64,000 nt of DNA from Bacteroidia bacterium (GTDB lineage Bacteria; Bacteroidota; Bacteroidia; Bacteroidales; Paludibacteraceae). The position numbers and the translations under genes are program-made. The DNA is taken from contig SAAO01000010.1 of the NCBI GenBank assembly GCA_009929375.1, forward strand, positions 1-64,000, read 5' to 3'. The notes below the pieces were generated by a model, which saw nothing but the letters and a program-made list of their open reading frames with translations, was not told the origin of the DNA and ran no database searches. How positions within the stretch are numbered: position 1 is the stretch's first letter; every line of letters begins with the position of its first letter. Positions 50,155-58,916 of this stretch are shown here, in pieces.

Positions 50155-51408
50155 ATGAAGGCATTAATGTTTGGGTGGGAATTTCCTCCACATATTCTGG
50201 GCGGATTAGGAACTGCAAGCTACGGACTTACAAAAGGTATGGCTTTGCAGCCCGATATGGAAATCACCTTTGTGATTCCAAAACCTCATGGCGATGAAGA
50301 TCAGAGCTTTCTGAAAATAATCGGTGCATGCAATGTGCCTGTGGTCTGGAAAGAAAACGACTGGCAACATGTAAATCATCGCATCGGGCATCTGATGCAT
50401 CCCGACGAATACTTCTGGCTGCGCAATGGCATAAAATACGATTTTTCACGTATTTATACCAATGAACTGGGCTGTATCGACTTTTCGGGCCGATATCCGG
50501 ACAATCTGCTGGAGGAAATCTCGAATTACGAAGCAGTGGCCAGTGTACTTGCCAATCAGCTTGACTTTGACATTATTCACTCGCACGACTGGCTGACCTA
50601 TCCGGCTGGTGTGTTTGCCAAACAAATCACAGGAAAACCGCTTGTTATTCATGTGCATGCGACCGATTTCGACCGCAGCCGTGGTCAGGTAAATCCCACG
50701 GTTTACAGCATTGAAAAACGCGGTATGGACATGGCCGACCACATCATGACAGTGAGTGAACTTACACGAAAAATAGTAATTGAGAAATACCATCAGGATC
50801 CGCGCAAGGTAACTACTGTACACAATGCCGTAGAGCCACTTCCCGATGCAGATTCGTTTACAAAAACCCCTCGTCGCGACAAAGTAGTTACTTTCTTAGG
50901 ACGTATTACCATGCAAAAAGGACCTGAATACTTTGTGGAAGCAGCGCATCGCGTACTTCAGAAAACAAAAGGTGTTCGTTTTGTGATGGCCGGAAGCGGC
51001 GATATGATGAATGCCATGATAGACCTGGCTGCCAAACGTGGCATTGCGGATAGATTTCATTTTACAGGCTTCCTGAAAGGTCGTCAGGTACACGAAATGC
51101 TTGCCGAAAGCGATGTGTATATTATGCCTTCGGTATCTGAACCCTTTGGAATTTCCCCACTCGAAGCCATGCAGGTCGGTACACCAACCATTATTTCGAA
51201 ACAATCGGGCTGTGCCGAAATTCTGACACATGCCATCAAAACCGATTACTGGGATATTGATGCTATGGCAGATGCCATTTATTCTATTGTAAAAAATCCG
51301 GCCATGTACAACAGCCTTCGTGATCTCGGTCGCGAAGAAGTTAACAACATCAAGTGGTATGATGCCGGTCTGAAAGTCAGAGGAATTTACGACAGTGTAA
51401 TGAAATAA
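50155..51408 (+). CDS. Glycosyltransferase family 4, glycogen-synthesis type
   Basis: A 417-residue GT-B enzyme. The N-terminal Rossmann domain begins 'MKALMFGWEFPPHILGGLGT' (glucan-acceptor GG loop); 'IIHSHDWLTYPAG' is the central block; the C-terminal donor domain has 'VTFLGRITMQKGPEYFVEAA' and 'PSVSEPFGISPLEAMQVGTP' with the E-x7-E pair. GT4 and GT5 glycogen synthases share this layout, and its place between a debranching enzyme and a GH57 enzyme suggests alpha-glucan synthesis from a nucleotide sugar; donor and product are inferred. The TTG at 50146 is rejected in favour of the ATG at 50155. Confidence 0.88.
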   Translation: MKALMFGWEFPPHILGGLGTASYGLTKGMALQPDMEITFVIPKPHGDEDQSFLKIIGACNVPVVWKENDWQHVNHRIGHLMHPDEYFWLRNGIKYDFSRIYTNELGCIDFSGRYPDNLLEEISNYEAVASVLANQLDFDIIHSHDWLTYPAGVFAKQITGKPLVIHVHATDFDRSRGQVNPTVYSIEKRGMDMADHIMTVSELTRKIVIEKYHQDPRKVTTVHNAVEPLPDADSFTKTPRRDKVVTFLGRITMQKGPEYFVEAAHRVLQKTKGVRFVMAGSGDMMNAMIDLAAKRGIADRFHFTGFLKGRQVHEMLAESDVYIMPSVSEPFGISPLEAMQVGTPTIISKQSGCAEILTHAIKTDYWDIDAMADAIYSIVKNPAMYNSLRDLGREEVNNIKWYDAGLKVRGIYDSVMK

Positions 51409-51470
51409 TGAGATTTTACAATCACAAATACAGATACAAAAACGACAACAACTTATTAACTACTAATAAT

Positions 51471-52763
51471 ATGCGAAACATTTGCTTTTACTTTCAGATA
51501 CATCAACCCCTGAGGCTTAAACGCTACCGTTTCTTCGAAATTGGTCAGGATCATTATTATTACGACGATTTTCAGACCGAAGACAAAATACGTACTTTGG
51601 TTGAACAATCGTATCTGACAGCCAACCGCACCATTTCTGAAATGATCAGAAGTTCGAATGGCAAATTCAAATGTGCCTTTTCGATATCGGGAATTGCACT
51701 CGAACAACTCGAACAATATGCTCCCGAAGTAATCGACAGCTTTAAGGAACTTGCAAATACCGGAAGTGTGGAGTTTTTGGGCGAAACATATGCTCATTCA
51801 TTGTCGTCAATTTACGACACAAACGAATTCGAAAGTCAGATAAAAGCACATGCCGACAAAATTGAGTCACTTTTCGGACAACGTCCGACTGCTTTCCGCA
51901 ATTCGGAACTGATTTACTCTGACGAAATCGGGGAAATTATTTCAAAAGCAGGCTTTAAAGTTATGCTCCTCGATGAAGCCAAGCATATTCTGGGCTGGAA
52001 AAGTCCGAACTTTGTTTACAATCACTCATACATTAGCAAGTTGAAGTTATTGATCCGTAATCAGAAACTCAGCGATGATATTGCATTCAGATTTTCACAC
52101 AACAACTGGCACGATTATCCGCTGACCGCCGAAAAATTTATTGGCTGGCTGGCAGATATGCCTGAAAATGAGAAAATCATCAATCTGTGGATGAGCTATG
52201 AATCGTTTGGATTGTATCAACCTGCCTTTACAGGTATATTTGACTTTCTGAAGGCTCTTCCATACCATGCTATGGAACAAAAAATGAGTTTTGTAACGCC
52301 TACCGAGGCTGCTAAGAAAAACGAAAGTGCCGGCGCCATTACAATCCCATATCCTATCAGTTGGGCAGGACATGAAAAAGATCTGAGCCCTTGGACCGGC
52401 AACGACCTGCAACAGGAAGCACTCAATAAACTTTATGCTGTAGGCGAACGCGTACGTCTGTGTCAGGATAAAGCCCTGCAACACGACTGGTTGATGTTGC
52501 AATCCACCGATCATTTCCGGTATATGAGTCATAAAGACGCAGCCGGAACTAATTATGACAACGCCTATGAAGCATTTATGAATTACATGAATGTACTGGC
52601 CGATTTTCTGGAACGCGTGGATTATCAGTATCCTACAAATATTGAAAATGAAGAACTGAATGAACTGCTGAAAACAATCCATAATCAGGACAACGAAATT
52701 GAAGAACTTCAGGCTGAAGTAAAAAAACTAAAAGCACGAAAGGTCAAAAGTTCAGAAGCATAA
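51471..52763 (+). CDS. Glycoside hydrolase family 57 (alpha-amylase/branching type)
   Basis: A 430-residue cytoplasmic protein with a GH57 alpha/beta-barrel (about 1-330): 'MRNICFYFQIHQPLRL' opening with the conserved HQP, 'GKFKCAFSISGIALEQL', 'FRNSELIYSDEIGEII', 'MSYESFGLYQP' and 'DHFRYMSHK'. A predicted coiled coil ends the protein ('NEIEELQAEVKKLKARK'). GH57 enzymes include alpha-amylases, 4-alpha-glucanotransferases and branching enzymes; I cannot choose among them by eye. Third gene of the operon, 62 bases after the GT4 gene. The ATG at 51471 matches the family start. Confidence 0.88.
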   Translation: MRNICFYFQIHQPLRLKRYRFFEIGQDHYYYDDFQTEDKIRTLVEQSYLTANRTISEMIRSSNGKFKCAFSISGIALEQLEQYAPEVIDSFKELANTGSVEFLGETYAHSLSSIYDTNEFESQIKAHADKIESLFGQRPTAFRNSELIYSDEIGEIISKAGFKVMLLDEAKHILGWKSPNFVYNHSYISKLKLLIRNQKLSDDIAFRFSHNNWHDYPLTAEKFIGWLADMPENEKIINLWMSYESFGLYQPAFTGIFDFLKALPYHAMEQKMSFVTPTEAAKKNESAGAITIPYPISWAGHEKDLSPWTGNDLQQEALNKLYAVGERVRLCQDKALQHDWLMLQSTDHFRYMSHKDAAGTNYDNAYEAFMNYMNVLADFLERVDYQYPTNIENEELNELLKTIHNQDNEIEELQAEVKKLKARKVKSSEA

Positions 52764-52767
52764 AAAC

Positions 52768-52807
52768 AAATCAGGCTGCTCTTTTTAAAAGAAGCAGCCT
52801 GATTTTT
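52768..52807. terminator. Bidirectional terminator between the glycogen operon and tex
   Basis: AATCAGGCTGCT (52769-52780) with AGCAGCCTGATT (52793-52804), a loop rich in T and A, and TTTT after it. Ends both convergent transcripts. Confidence 0.92.
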
Positions 52808-52812
52808 AATAT

Positions 52813-54948
52813 TTATTTCTTTATCAGTTTAAGCTGTACCCGCTTTCGCACTGCATCGACTTCGAGCACCTGCACATGCACATGCTGATGAAGTGCCACC
52901 ACTTCGGCAGGATTGCTGATAAATTTATCGGCCATATTCGAGATGTGAATCAGTCCGTTTTCCTTGATACCCACATCCACAAAAGCACCAAAGTTGGTAA
53001 TATTGGTTACAATACCCGGAAGTTCCATTCCTGAATGCAAATCGGCAATTGTCTTCACATTTGGGTCAAATTCAAACACTTTCACGCCTTCGCGCGGATC
53101 GCGACCGGGTTTTTCAAGTTCTTCGAGTATATCGGTAAGCGTGGGAATTCCCACTTTGTCGCTTACATATTTTTGTTTTTCAATGCTTTGAATCAGTGTT
53201 TTGTTTCGCACCAGTTCCTTTACAGCCACACCCAGATCCTTCGACATTTTTTCTACAATCGGATAACTTTCAGGATGCACAGCCGAGTTATCGAGCGGAT
53301 TTTCAGCATCGGGAATGCGCAAAAAACCTGCACATTGCTCAAAAGTCTTTGCTCCCATTTTAGGAACTTTCAATAAATCCCTACGACTTCTGAACGCACC
53401 ATTTTCAGCCCTGTAAGTCACAATATTCTGTGCAAGCTGAGGGCCGAGACCAGATATATAAGTCAGCAAATGCTTACTCGCCGTATTGAGGTTCACTCCT
53501 ACCCTGTTCACTGCATTTTCAACAGTCTGGTCGAGTGCCTTTTTAAGCTGCGCCTGATCCACATCGTGCTGATACTGTCCCACACCAATCGATTTCGGGT
53601 CGATTTTCACCAGCTCAGCCAGCGGATCCATCAAACGACGACCAATAGACACAGCACCACGCACAGTGACATCATAATCGGGAAATTCCTCACGCGCAGT
53701 TTTCGACGCCGAATACACCGAAGCACCATTCTCGCTAACTACAAAAACCTTTACTTCGCGGTCGTAGCGGATATTCTGAATAAAATGCTCGGTTTCGCGA
53801 CTTGCTGTTCCGTTTCCAATGGCTATGGCCTGAATATCATAAGCTTCCACCATTTTCTGAATTTTGCGCATGGCCTGTGCGTATTCATTCTGAGGTGCAT
53901 GTGGATAAATGGTTTCGTTGTGAAGCAGATTTCCCTGTGCATCTAGACAAACAATTTTACAACCCGTACGATAACCCGGATCGACTCCCAGCGTACGTTT
54001 TTGTCCCAATGGCGGTGCCAGCAAAAGCTGACGCAGATTTTCGGCAAATACACGAATCGCCTCTGTATCGGCTTTGGCTTTGCTTTCGGCGGCAAATTCG
54101 TTTTCAACCGCAGGTTTCAACAGTCGTTTGTAAGCATCTTTCACTGCTTCAGCTACCTGGTCGGCAGCTTCATTATCAGCCCGTACAAAAATTCGTTCAA
54201 GTCGTTCCATGCAACGATCATCATCCGGATTAATACTCACACGCAGAAAACCTTCAGCCTCACCACGACGCATCGCCAGCAGTCTGTGTGAAGAACAACG
54301 GCTCAGTTTTTCGCTCATTTCGAAATAGTCGCGGTATTTTTGCGCTTCCTCTTCTTTGCCTTTTATAATCTTCGAGCTGATAACCGCATCGTATGCAAAA
54401 TTCCTGCGTACCGCATTTCGGGCATTTTCGCTTTCGTTTACCCATTCGGCAATAATATCGCGGGCTCCAGCAAGTGCATCGGCTACAGTTTCCACATTTT
54501 CGCCGGTAAATTGCTGCGCCATACGTCCCACATCGCCACTGTTCTGCTTCATTATCATTTTGGCAAGCGGTTCAAGACCTTTTTCACGGGCTATTTCGGC
54601 ACGGGTACGGCGTTTAGGTTTGAATGGCAGATAAATATCTTCGAGTTCGGTAGCATTCCAGCAGTTTTCGATACGTTTGCGAAGTTCATCGGTGAGTTTA
54701 TCCTGCTCCTCGATAGTTTTCAGCACTGTTTCGCGACGCTTCAGCAATTCGCAAAGTTTATCGTACTGTTCACGGGTATCGGCAAGCTGCACTTCGTCCA
54801 TACCATCAGTCATTTCTTTACGGTAACGACTGATAAAAGGAATTGTAGCACCTTCGTCGAGCAAGCGGATGGCATTACGAATCTGTTTTTCGGAAAGTTG
54901 CAGCGAATCTGCAATCAGTTTTATAATCTGAGGGTTATCTGACGACAT
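52813..54948 (-). CDS. tex: Tex-family RNA-binding transcription accessory protein
   Basis: A 711-residue cytoplasmic nucleic-acid-binding protein. Order of domains: Tex N-terminal helical region (about 1-190, 'LADTREQYDKLCELLKRRE'), YqgF/RNase-H-like fold (about 310-440, 'LGVDPGYRTGCKIVCLD', 'AIGNGTASRETE'), helix-hairpin-helix pair ('LLTYISGLGPQLAQNIV', 'RDLLKVPKMGAKTFEQCAGFLRI'), and a C-terminal S1 domain (about 640-710, 'GIVTNITNFGAFVDVGIKENG'). It is complete. Tex influences transcription and RNA metabolism; details here are inferred. Third gene after amn and holA, 66 bases after holA. Confidence 0.95.
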   Translation of the reverse strand: MSSDNPQIIKLIADSLQLSEKQIRNAIRLLDEGATIPFISRYRKEMTDGMDEVQLADTREQYDKLCELLKRRETVLKTIEEQDKLTDELRKRIENCWNATELEDIYLPFKPKRRTRAEIAREKGLEPLAKMIMKQNSGDVGRMAQQFTGENVETVADALAGARDIIAEWVNESENARNAVRRNFAYDAVISSKIIKGKEEEAQKYRDYFEMSEKLSRCSSHRLLAMRRGEAEGFLRVSINPDDDRCMERLERIFVRADNEAADQVAEAVKDAYKRLLKPAVENEFAAESKAKADTEAIRVFAENLRQLLLAPPLGQKRTLGVDPGYRTGCKIVCLDAQGNLLHNETIYPHAPQNEYAQAMRKIQKMVEAYDIQAIAIGNGTASRETEHFIQNIRYDREVKVFVVSENGASVYSASKTAREEFPDYDVTVRGAVSIGRRLMDPLAELVKIDPKSIGVGQYQHDVDQAQLKKALDQTVENAVNRVGVNLNTASKHLLTYISGLGPQLAQNIVTYRAENGAFRSRRDLLKVPKMGAKTFEQCAGFLRIPDAENPLDNSAVHPESYPIVEKMSKDLGVAVKELVRNKTLIQSIEKQKYVSDKVGIPTLTDILEELEKPGRDPREGVKVFEFDPNVKTIADLHSGMELPGIVTNITNFGAFVDVGIKENGLIHISNMADKFISNPAEVVALHQHVHVQVLEVDAVRKRVQLKLIKK

Positions 54949-55014
54949 GAAAAAAATATTTGATTTGAAGATGTTCTACGGAAGGATACAATGAACTTAA
55001 GGAATATGGAGAGA

Positions 55015-56034
55015 TCAGTGTAACATTTTATAAATGAGTTCTTTCATAAGCTCACCATCATCTACTCCATTACTGTCGATACCTTTTCCACGGGCATCAG
55101 TTTCGCGAATCCAGGTGATAATGTTCATCGTTTTCCAGGCACCAAAAGTTTTGGCCGCTGCTTCGTAATCTTTTACAAAATAAGGATTTATTTTAAGTTC
55201 CGAGGCAACAGCACCCTGACTTTTATCGCTCAGATAATGATAAATCATGAGGTTGCTGAAAAAGTTGAATAATTGGGCAAGAATCATTACATTTGGATTA
55301 TTCTTTTTATTATCAGCAAAATAACGAATAATCCGGTTGGCTTTTACGATGTCTCTTTTGATCAAAGCAGCCTGCAATTCGAACACATTAAAATCCTTGC
55401 TTATACCGATATTTTTTTCGACATGCTCAGGTGTGATGCGGTTTGTATCGGCTGGTTTTGTAAGCAAAAGTTTATCCATTTCATTTGCCACCTTGCTCAG
55501 ATCGGTGCCCAGAAAATCAGTCAGCATCTGAATGGCCTTTTCGTCGACCATTACATTCTTCGATTTTGCATAGCGGCTTATCCATGCGCCCATTTCGTAA
55601 TCGCGCAGTTTCACTGACTCGTACACCACACCGGTTTTTCCAATATCCTGTACCCACTTTTTACGTTTATCGGGCGTTCCGTATTTATACGCGAAAACCA
55701 GGATGGTTGACGAAAGTGGTTTTTGCAAATAATACTGTAGCGCGTCCCAGTCTTTTATCATTTGCGCCTCACGCACCACCACAATCTGATATGGTGACAT
55801 CATTGGATAGCGTTTTGCGGCATTGACAATGGTGGTCATATCAGTATCCTTGCCATATACCACAGTAAGGTCGAACTCCCGCTGACTTTCGTCCAGAATT
55901 TCATTCTGAATAAAATCCGTAATCACATCAATATAATAAGCCTCTTCGCCCATAAGCAAATAAAGAGGCGCATATGATTTACGCCTCAGTTCGCTCATAA
56001 TATTCTCAAACGAAAGTCCTGCCTGTTTAGCCAT
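55015..56034 (-). CDS. holA: DNA polymerase III, delta subunit
   Basis: A 339-residue clamp-loader subunit. It shows the family's AAA-like N-domain without P-loop ('APLYLLMGEEAYYIDVITDFI', 'PYQIVVVREAQMIKDWDALQ'), a middle 'SKVANEMDKLLL' block, and a C-terminal collar domain ('ALIKRDIVKANRIIRYFADN'). Delta opens the sliding clamp during loading. It follows amn by 102 bases; the spacer holds a TTAGTCGGTAG repeat. Confidence 0.9.
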   Translation of the reverse strand: MAKQAGLSFENIMSELRRKSYAPLYLLMGEEAYYIDVITDFIQNEILDESQREFDLTVVYGKDTDMTTIVNAAKRYPMMSPYQIVVVREAQMIKDWDALQYYLQKPLSSTILVFAYKYGTPDKRKKWVQDIGKTGVVYESVKLRDYEMGAWISRYAKSKNVMVDEKAIQMLTDFLGTDLSKVANEMDKLLLTKPADTNRITPEHVEKNIGISKDFNVFELQAALIKRDIVKANRIIRYFADNKKNNPNVMILAQLFNFFSNLMIYHYLSDKSQGAVASELKINPYFVKDYEAAAKTFGAWKTMNIITWIRETDARGKGIDSNGVDDGELMKELIYKMLH

Positions 56035-56039
56035 GGAAA

Positions 56040-56098
56040 TATAGTATGGAGTATTTAGTCGGTAGTATTTATCAGTAATTAGTCGGTAGCGTTTCGCG
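56040..56098 (+). repeat. TTAGTCGGTAG direct repeat upstream of holA
   Basis: The 11-base word occurs at 56055-56065 and 56079-56089 (24-base period), separated by TATTTATCAGTAA; a degenerate TATGGAGTA precedes. Located in the 102-base spacer before the holA start, on the sense strand of neither gene. Confidence 0.5.
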
Positions 56099-56136
56099 GA
56101 TAAATTTGCAAAATAAGTTCTGCAAATAATAAAAAA

Positions 56137-56910
56137 CTACTCGAAACGTAGGTGCTTAATGGTTTTACTGTTATTCATAAGCGACGACAAAGCTTTCACA
56201 CCAATCTTAATATGTTCTTCGACAAAACTGGCGGTCACTTTTTTATCACTTTCTGATGTTTTAATACCATCTTCCTGAAGTGGCATATCGGACACTAAAA
56301 GCAGTGCACCAATAGGAATACTATTGTAAAAACCGGCCGAAAACAAAGTCGCTGTTTCCATATCGATAGCCATAGCACGGGTTGCACGCAGATATTCGCG
56401 GAATCGTTCGTCGTGTTCCCATACACGGCGGTTAGTGGTATAAACGGTTCCTGTCCAGTAATCCTTTCCAAAGTCACGAATGTTCGACGACACAGCACGC
56501 TGCAGGCTAAATGCCGGAAGTGCAGGAATTTCGGGTGGAAAATAATCATTCGAGGTACCTTCGCCACGTATAGCAGCACTTGGTAAAATGTAATCGCCCA
56601 TTTTGTTTTTATCGCGCAAACCTCCGCATTTTCCAAGGAAAAGCACAGCTTTAGGCTCCACTGCCGACAAAATATCCATGATAATTGCTGCGTTCGGGCT
56701 TCCCATACCAAAGTTTATAATGGTAATTCCATTGGCCGATGCATTAATCATATTTCCATCGCGGCCCAGCACAGGCACATTGAACCATTCGGCAAAAAGT
56801 TCTACATAATTATTAAAGTTAGTCAGCAATATATATTCCGTGAACTCATTCAGTGGGCGTTTTGTATAACGGGGTAACCAGTTTTCGACAATTTCTCTTT
56901 TAGTCTTCAT
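56137..56910 (-). CDS. amn: AMP nucleosidase (short Bacteroidota form)
   Basis: A 257-residue cytoplasmic enzyme that splits AMP to adenine and ribose-5-phosphate. It contains only the nucleoside-phosphorylase-like catalytic domain: 'NFGMGSPNAAIIMDILS' with the phosphate loop, 'LFLGKCGGLRDK', 'IDMETATLFSAG' and 'LLLVSDMPL' with the catalytic Asp. The E. coli enzyme has an additional N-terminal domain, absent here as in other Bacteroidota. The start at 56910 (MKTKREIVENW) is preferred over 56919. It has a divergent promoter with the HsdR_N gene. Confidence 0.9.
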   Translation of the reverse strand: MKTKREIVENWLPRYTKRPLNEFTEYILLTNFNNYVELFAEWFNVPVLGRDGNMINASANGITIINFGMGSPNAAIIMDILSAVEPKAVLFLGKCGGLRDKNKMGDYILPSAAIRGEGTSNDYFPPEIPALPAFSLQRAVSSNIRDFGKDYWTGTVYTTNRRVWEHDERFREYLRATRAMAIDMETATLFSAGFYNSIPIGALLLVSDMPLQEDGIKTSESDKKVTASFVEEHIKIGVKALSSLMNNSKTIKHLRFE

Positions 56911-56988
56911 AAATCTCATTTTATTTATGTGTTAGAATTTTTGTATTTTCGCATTTGCTATTCAACGCTATTAAGAAATACACCAACA

Positions 56989-56996
56989 CAAAAATA
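56989..56996 (-). promoter_or_regulatory. -7 element of the amn-holA-tex unit
   Basis: Minus-strand TATTTTTG, a perfect TAnnTTTG match, 79 bases before the amn start. Confidence 0.6.
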
Positions 56997-57003
56997 CTAA
57001 AAA

Positions 57004-57465
57004 ATGTGGCAATTAAATCTCCCGTTGTACAATTTTCGTATAAAAAATCAGAACGATAAACAATTTATCTTCGATGCCCAGCGACGAAAATTTGTATCAC
57101 TCACCCCAGAAGAATGGGTTCGCCAGCATTTTATACGTTTTCTGATTGAAGATAAAAAATTCCCCGCCGCATGGATTGCCATTGAAAAACAGCTGAATAT
57201 CAATGGCATGAAAAAACGATGCGATGCCATTGTGTACGATGAATTTGCAAAGCCACTGGTGCTTATCGAGTTTAAAGCGCCCGAAGTGCCCATTACGCAG
57301 GCCACTTTCGATCAGGCAGTGGTATATAATCTGAAACTGAATGTAAGTTTCTTTATCATCAGCAATGGTTTGCAACATTATGCCTGCAAGATTGATTTCG
57401 AAGCAGGAAAATATCTTTTCTTTCAGGAAATCCCCGATTTTGCCTCCATCTTATCTGCTATTTGA
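57004..57465 (+). CDS. HsdR_N-type nuclease-domain protein, standalone
   Basis: A 153-residue cytoplasmic protein that matches the N-terminal domain of type I restriction HsdR subunits (HSDR_N_2) without helicase or methylase partners. The nuclease core is PD-(D/E)xK-like: Asp in 'KRCDAIVYD' and the 'LVLIEFKAPEV' E-x-K pair, with 'QATFDQAVVYN' as the next helix. It is probably not a restriction enzyme, since no hsdM or hsdS is near and the gene keeps this place next to amn/holA in Bacteroidales; a DNA-repair role is speculative. Divergent from amn, single gene. Confidence 0.83.
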   Translation: MWQLNLPLYNFRIKNQNDKQFIFDAQRRKFVSLTPEEWVRQHFIRFLIEDKKFPAAWIAIEKQLNINGMKKRCDAIVYDEFAKPLVLIEFKAPEVPITQATFDQAVVYNLKLNVSFFIISNGLQHYACKIDFEAGKYLFFQEIPDFASILSAI

Positions 57466-57512
57466 TTAATTATTCACTAAAATTTCTGACTTAAATTCAG
57501 TTTTACGACTCG

Positions 57513-57536
57513 TTTTTATGTTTTGCAACATAAAAA
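57513..57536. other. Perfect 10-bp hairpin after the HsdR_N gene
   Basis: TTTTTATGTT, TTGC loop, AACATAAAAA. It stands 48 bases past the HsdR_N stop. The arms are AT-rich and no T tract follows on the plus strand, so it is a weak terminator at best. Confidence 0.5.
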
Positions 57537-57692
57537 CAGGCATTTGTAACATATTTGTAATATGTCAGACTTTACATATATACATTTGATTAAGTGCAAC
57601 TTACATTCAATATAGTGAAAATCTATAGATATATTTCTAACAAAAAATCATTTTTTAGCTCAAAAAGTTTGGATTATATGTTTTAAAACATG

Positions 57693-57700
57693 TATTTTTG
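57693..57700 (+). promoter_or_regulatory. -7 element of the tandem small-protein genes
   Basis: TATTTTTG followed by CATCG, a perfect TAnnTTTG match, 142 bases before the first start codon. Confidence 0.65.
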
Positions 57701-57842
57701 CATCGTCATAAAGAAATTATTTATATGACACAGTTAACTCGAACAAAGAAATACCATGATACGCGAAAAATCACATGGAAATTCTTTGTTCGTTTCGTTT
57801 TTTAAAAGGTATATAAAAAAGATTGTTTTGAACTTAATTAAA

Positions 57843-58214
57843 ATGAGAAGTATGAAAAAGGTTTTAGTTACATTGCTTATTGCTTTTGCAAGCGTTTCAG
57901 GCTCAATGGCCATGGAACTGAATGAATACAAGGTATTCTACAAGCTGAACAATGAAGTTACGTTTAAGTCGCTGAACCGCTATCTGAAATTAGAAGAATG
58001 TCAGCAGATTAAACTGAAAGACAAATTTGTTGCATTAGAAAACGACATCAAGGCTGCCCTCAGCGAAGGAGATGCCGAAGCTGCCGAACAATCAATGAAT
58101 GAAAGCCTCGAATATCTGCGCTCGGTTTTGAGCGAAGAACAGTTCGACAAATTCGTTCTTGCACTAAATGCAACCATTAATTACAGCCGCGAAATTCTTT
58201 ACGCAGCCAATTAA
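57843..58214 (+). CDS. Small exported helical protein, paralog A
   Basis: A 123-residue protein. A signal peptide (MKKVLVTLLIAFASVSGSMA, from the ATG at 57852 or 57843) precedes a 100-residue mature part starting MELNEYKVF. The mature part is helical and Glu/Lys-rich with 'LKLEECQQIKLKDKF' and 'LSEEQFDKFVLALNATI'; a single cysteine. I do not recognise it; the LSEEQF motif and helical-hairpin look recall Spy/CpxP periplasmic chaperones, but there is no LTxxQ pair with the family spacing. It is a tandem duplicate of the next gene, with about four in ten residues identical by eye. Confidence 0.7.
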   Translation: MRSMKKVLVTLLIAFASVSGSMAMELNEYKVFYKLNNEVTFKSLNRYLKLEECQQIKLKDKFVALENDIKAALSEGDAEAAEQSMNESLEYLRSVLSEEQFDKFVLALNATINYSREILYAAN

Positions 58215-58227
58215 TGATCCTGAAAAA

Positions 58228-58249
58228 AAATACGGTAGATGCCGTATTT
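58228..58249 (+). other. Hairpin between the two paralogous genes
   Basis: AAATACGG, TAGATG loop, CCGTATTT, preceded by a run of A and followed by only three T. It may reduce read-through or stabilise the upstream message, giving unequal amounts of the two proteins. Confidence 0.5.
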
Positions 58250-58292
58250 CAACAATTTACAAAATACAAATCAAAAATAAAAACAGAAAATT

Positions 58293-58661
58293 ATGAAAAT
58301 CAGAAATATTTTTACCGCAATTTTTATGCTGGCCACAGTAAGTTTTTCGGCCAGCGCACTTGAACTTAACGAATACAAGGTATTTAACCGTCTGAGCAAC
58401 GAAAGCACTCAGAAATCGCTTGCCCGCTACCTGCAAGCCAGCGAAGCACAGGCCGAAATGCTGAAAACTGTTTTCGAACAAACCGGAAATAAAATGAAAC
58501 ATGCCATTGAAAATGAGAACGAAGTTGCTGCTGAAAAAGCCATGTGGTTCAATCTTGCAAATGCAAAAAGCATTTTGACTCCTGCTCAGTACAAAAAATA
58601 CCTGGTGGCGCTCAACCTGACTGTACATAGTCGCAACTATGAGGTTTTGGCCGAGAAATAA
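58293..58661 (+). CDS. Small exported helical protein, paralog B
   Basis: A 122-residue protein with signal peptide (MKIRNIFTAIFMLATVSFSA, cleavage near SASA) and a 100-residue mature part starting LELNEYKVF, the same nine-residue start as paralog A. Shared features: ELNEYKVF, L-x-N-E-x-T-x-K-S-L, RYL, AAE, ALN-x-T; the middle differs. No cysteine in the mature part. Duplicated locally, 78 bases after A. Function unknown; secretion and tight helical composition suggest a periplasmic or surface structural or chaperone-like role. Followed by a good terminator. Confidence 0.72.
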   Translation: MKIRNIFTAIFMLATVSFSASALELNEYKVFNRLSNESTQKSLARYLQASEAQAEMLKTVFEQTGNKMKHAIENENEVAAEKAMWFNLANAKSILTPAQYKKYLVALNLTVHSRNYEVLAEK

Positions 58662-58687
58662 TCTCAATTCGTATTTTTTAGAAAACC

Positions 58688-58727
58688 AGACGGAACTTTC
58701 TCTTTATGAAAGCTCCGTCTTTTTTTT
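58688..58727 (+). terminator. Terminator of the small-protein pair
   Basis: AGACGGAACTTTC (58688-58700) with GAAAGCTCCGTCT (58708-58720), one mismatch, and a run of eight T. Confidence 0.9.
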
Positions 58728-58819
58728 ATGAGAGCAACAAAAAACGCTTCAGAAGCAAGCAAATTAAAATAATTTCATGTTTGTTTTTATTACATATTTT
58801 ATATATTACACATTTTACT

Positions 58820-58827
58820 TACTTTTG
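58820..58827 (+). promoter_or_regulatory. -7 element of the acyl-CoA carboxylase operon
   Basis: TACTTTTG followed by TGC, a perfect TAnnTTTG match, 89 bases before the carboxyltransferase start. Confidence 0.7.
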
Positions 58828-58916
58828 TGCAGTTTTTGACATATGCACATCAATGAACGAAAAGAGCATTGATTTGTTAGAAGAATATTGAATCAATAGA
58901 ATTTTAGAAACCAATA

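Larger units (their letters stand above)
57466..57842 (+). other. 376-base spacer before the tandem small exported proteins
   Basis: AT-rich. Contains a perfect hairpin TTTTTATGTT/AACATAAAAA (57513-57536) near its left end, TTTGTAACATATTTGTAATATG words at about 57543-57564, and the -7 element at 57693-57700. No gene recognised; the in-frame extension starting at 57756 lacks a signal peptide and is not used. Confidence 0.5.

Noticed and set aside
57004..57465. Type I restriction system
   Set aside because: Only an HsdR N-terminal-like domain is present; no methylase, specificity subunit or helicase is found in the flanks.
58706..58891. 61-residue open frame before the carboxylase operon
   Set aside because: Begins inside the terminator at 58688-58727 and covers the promoter at 58820-58827; no family resemblance.
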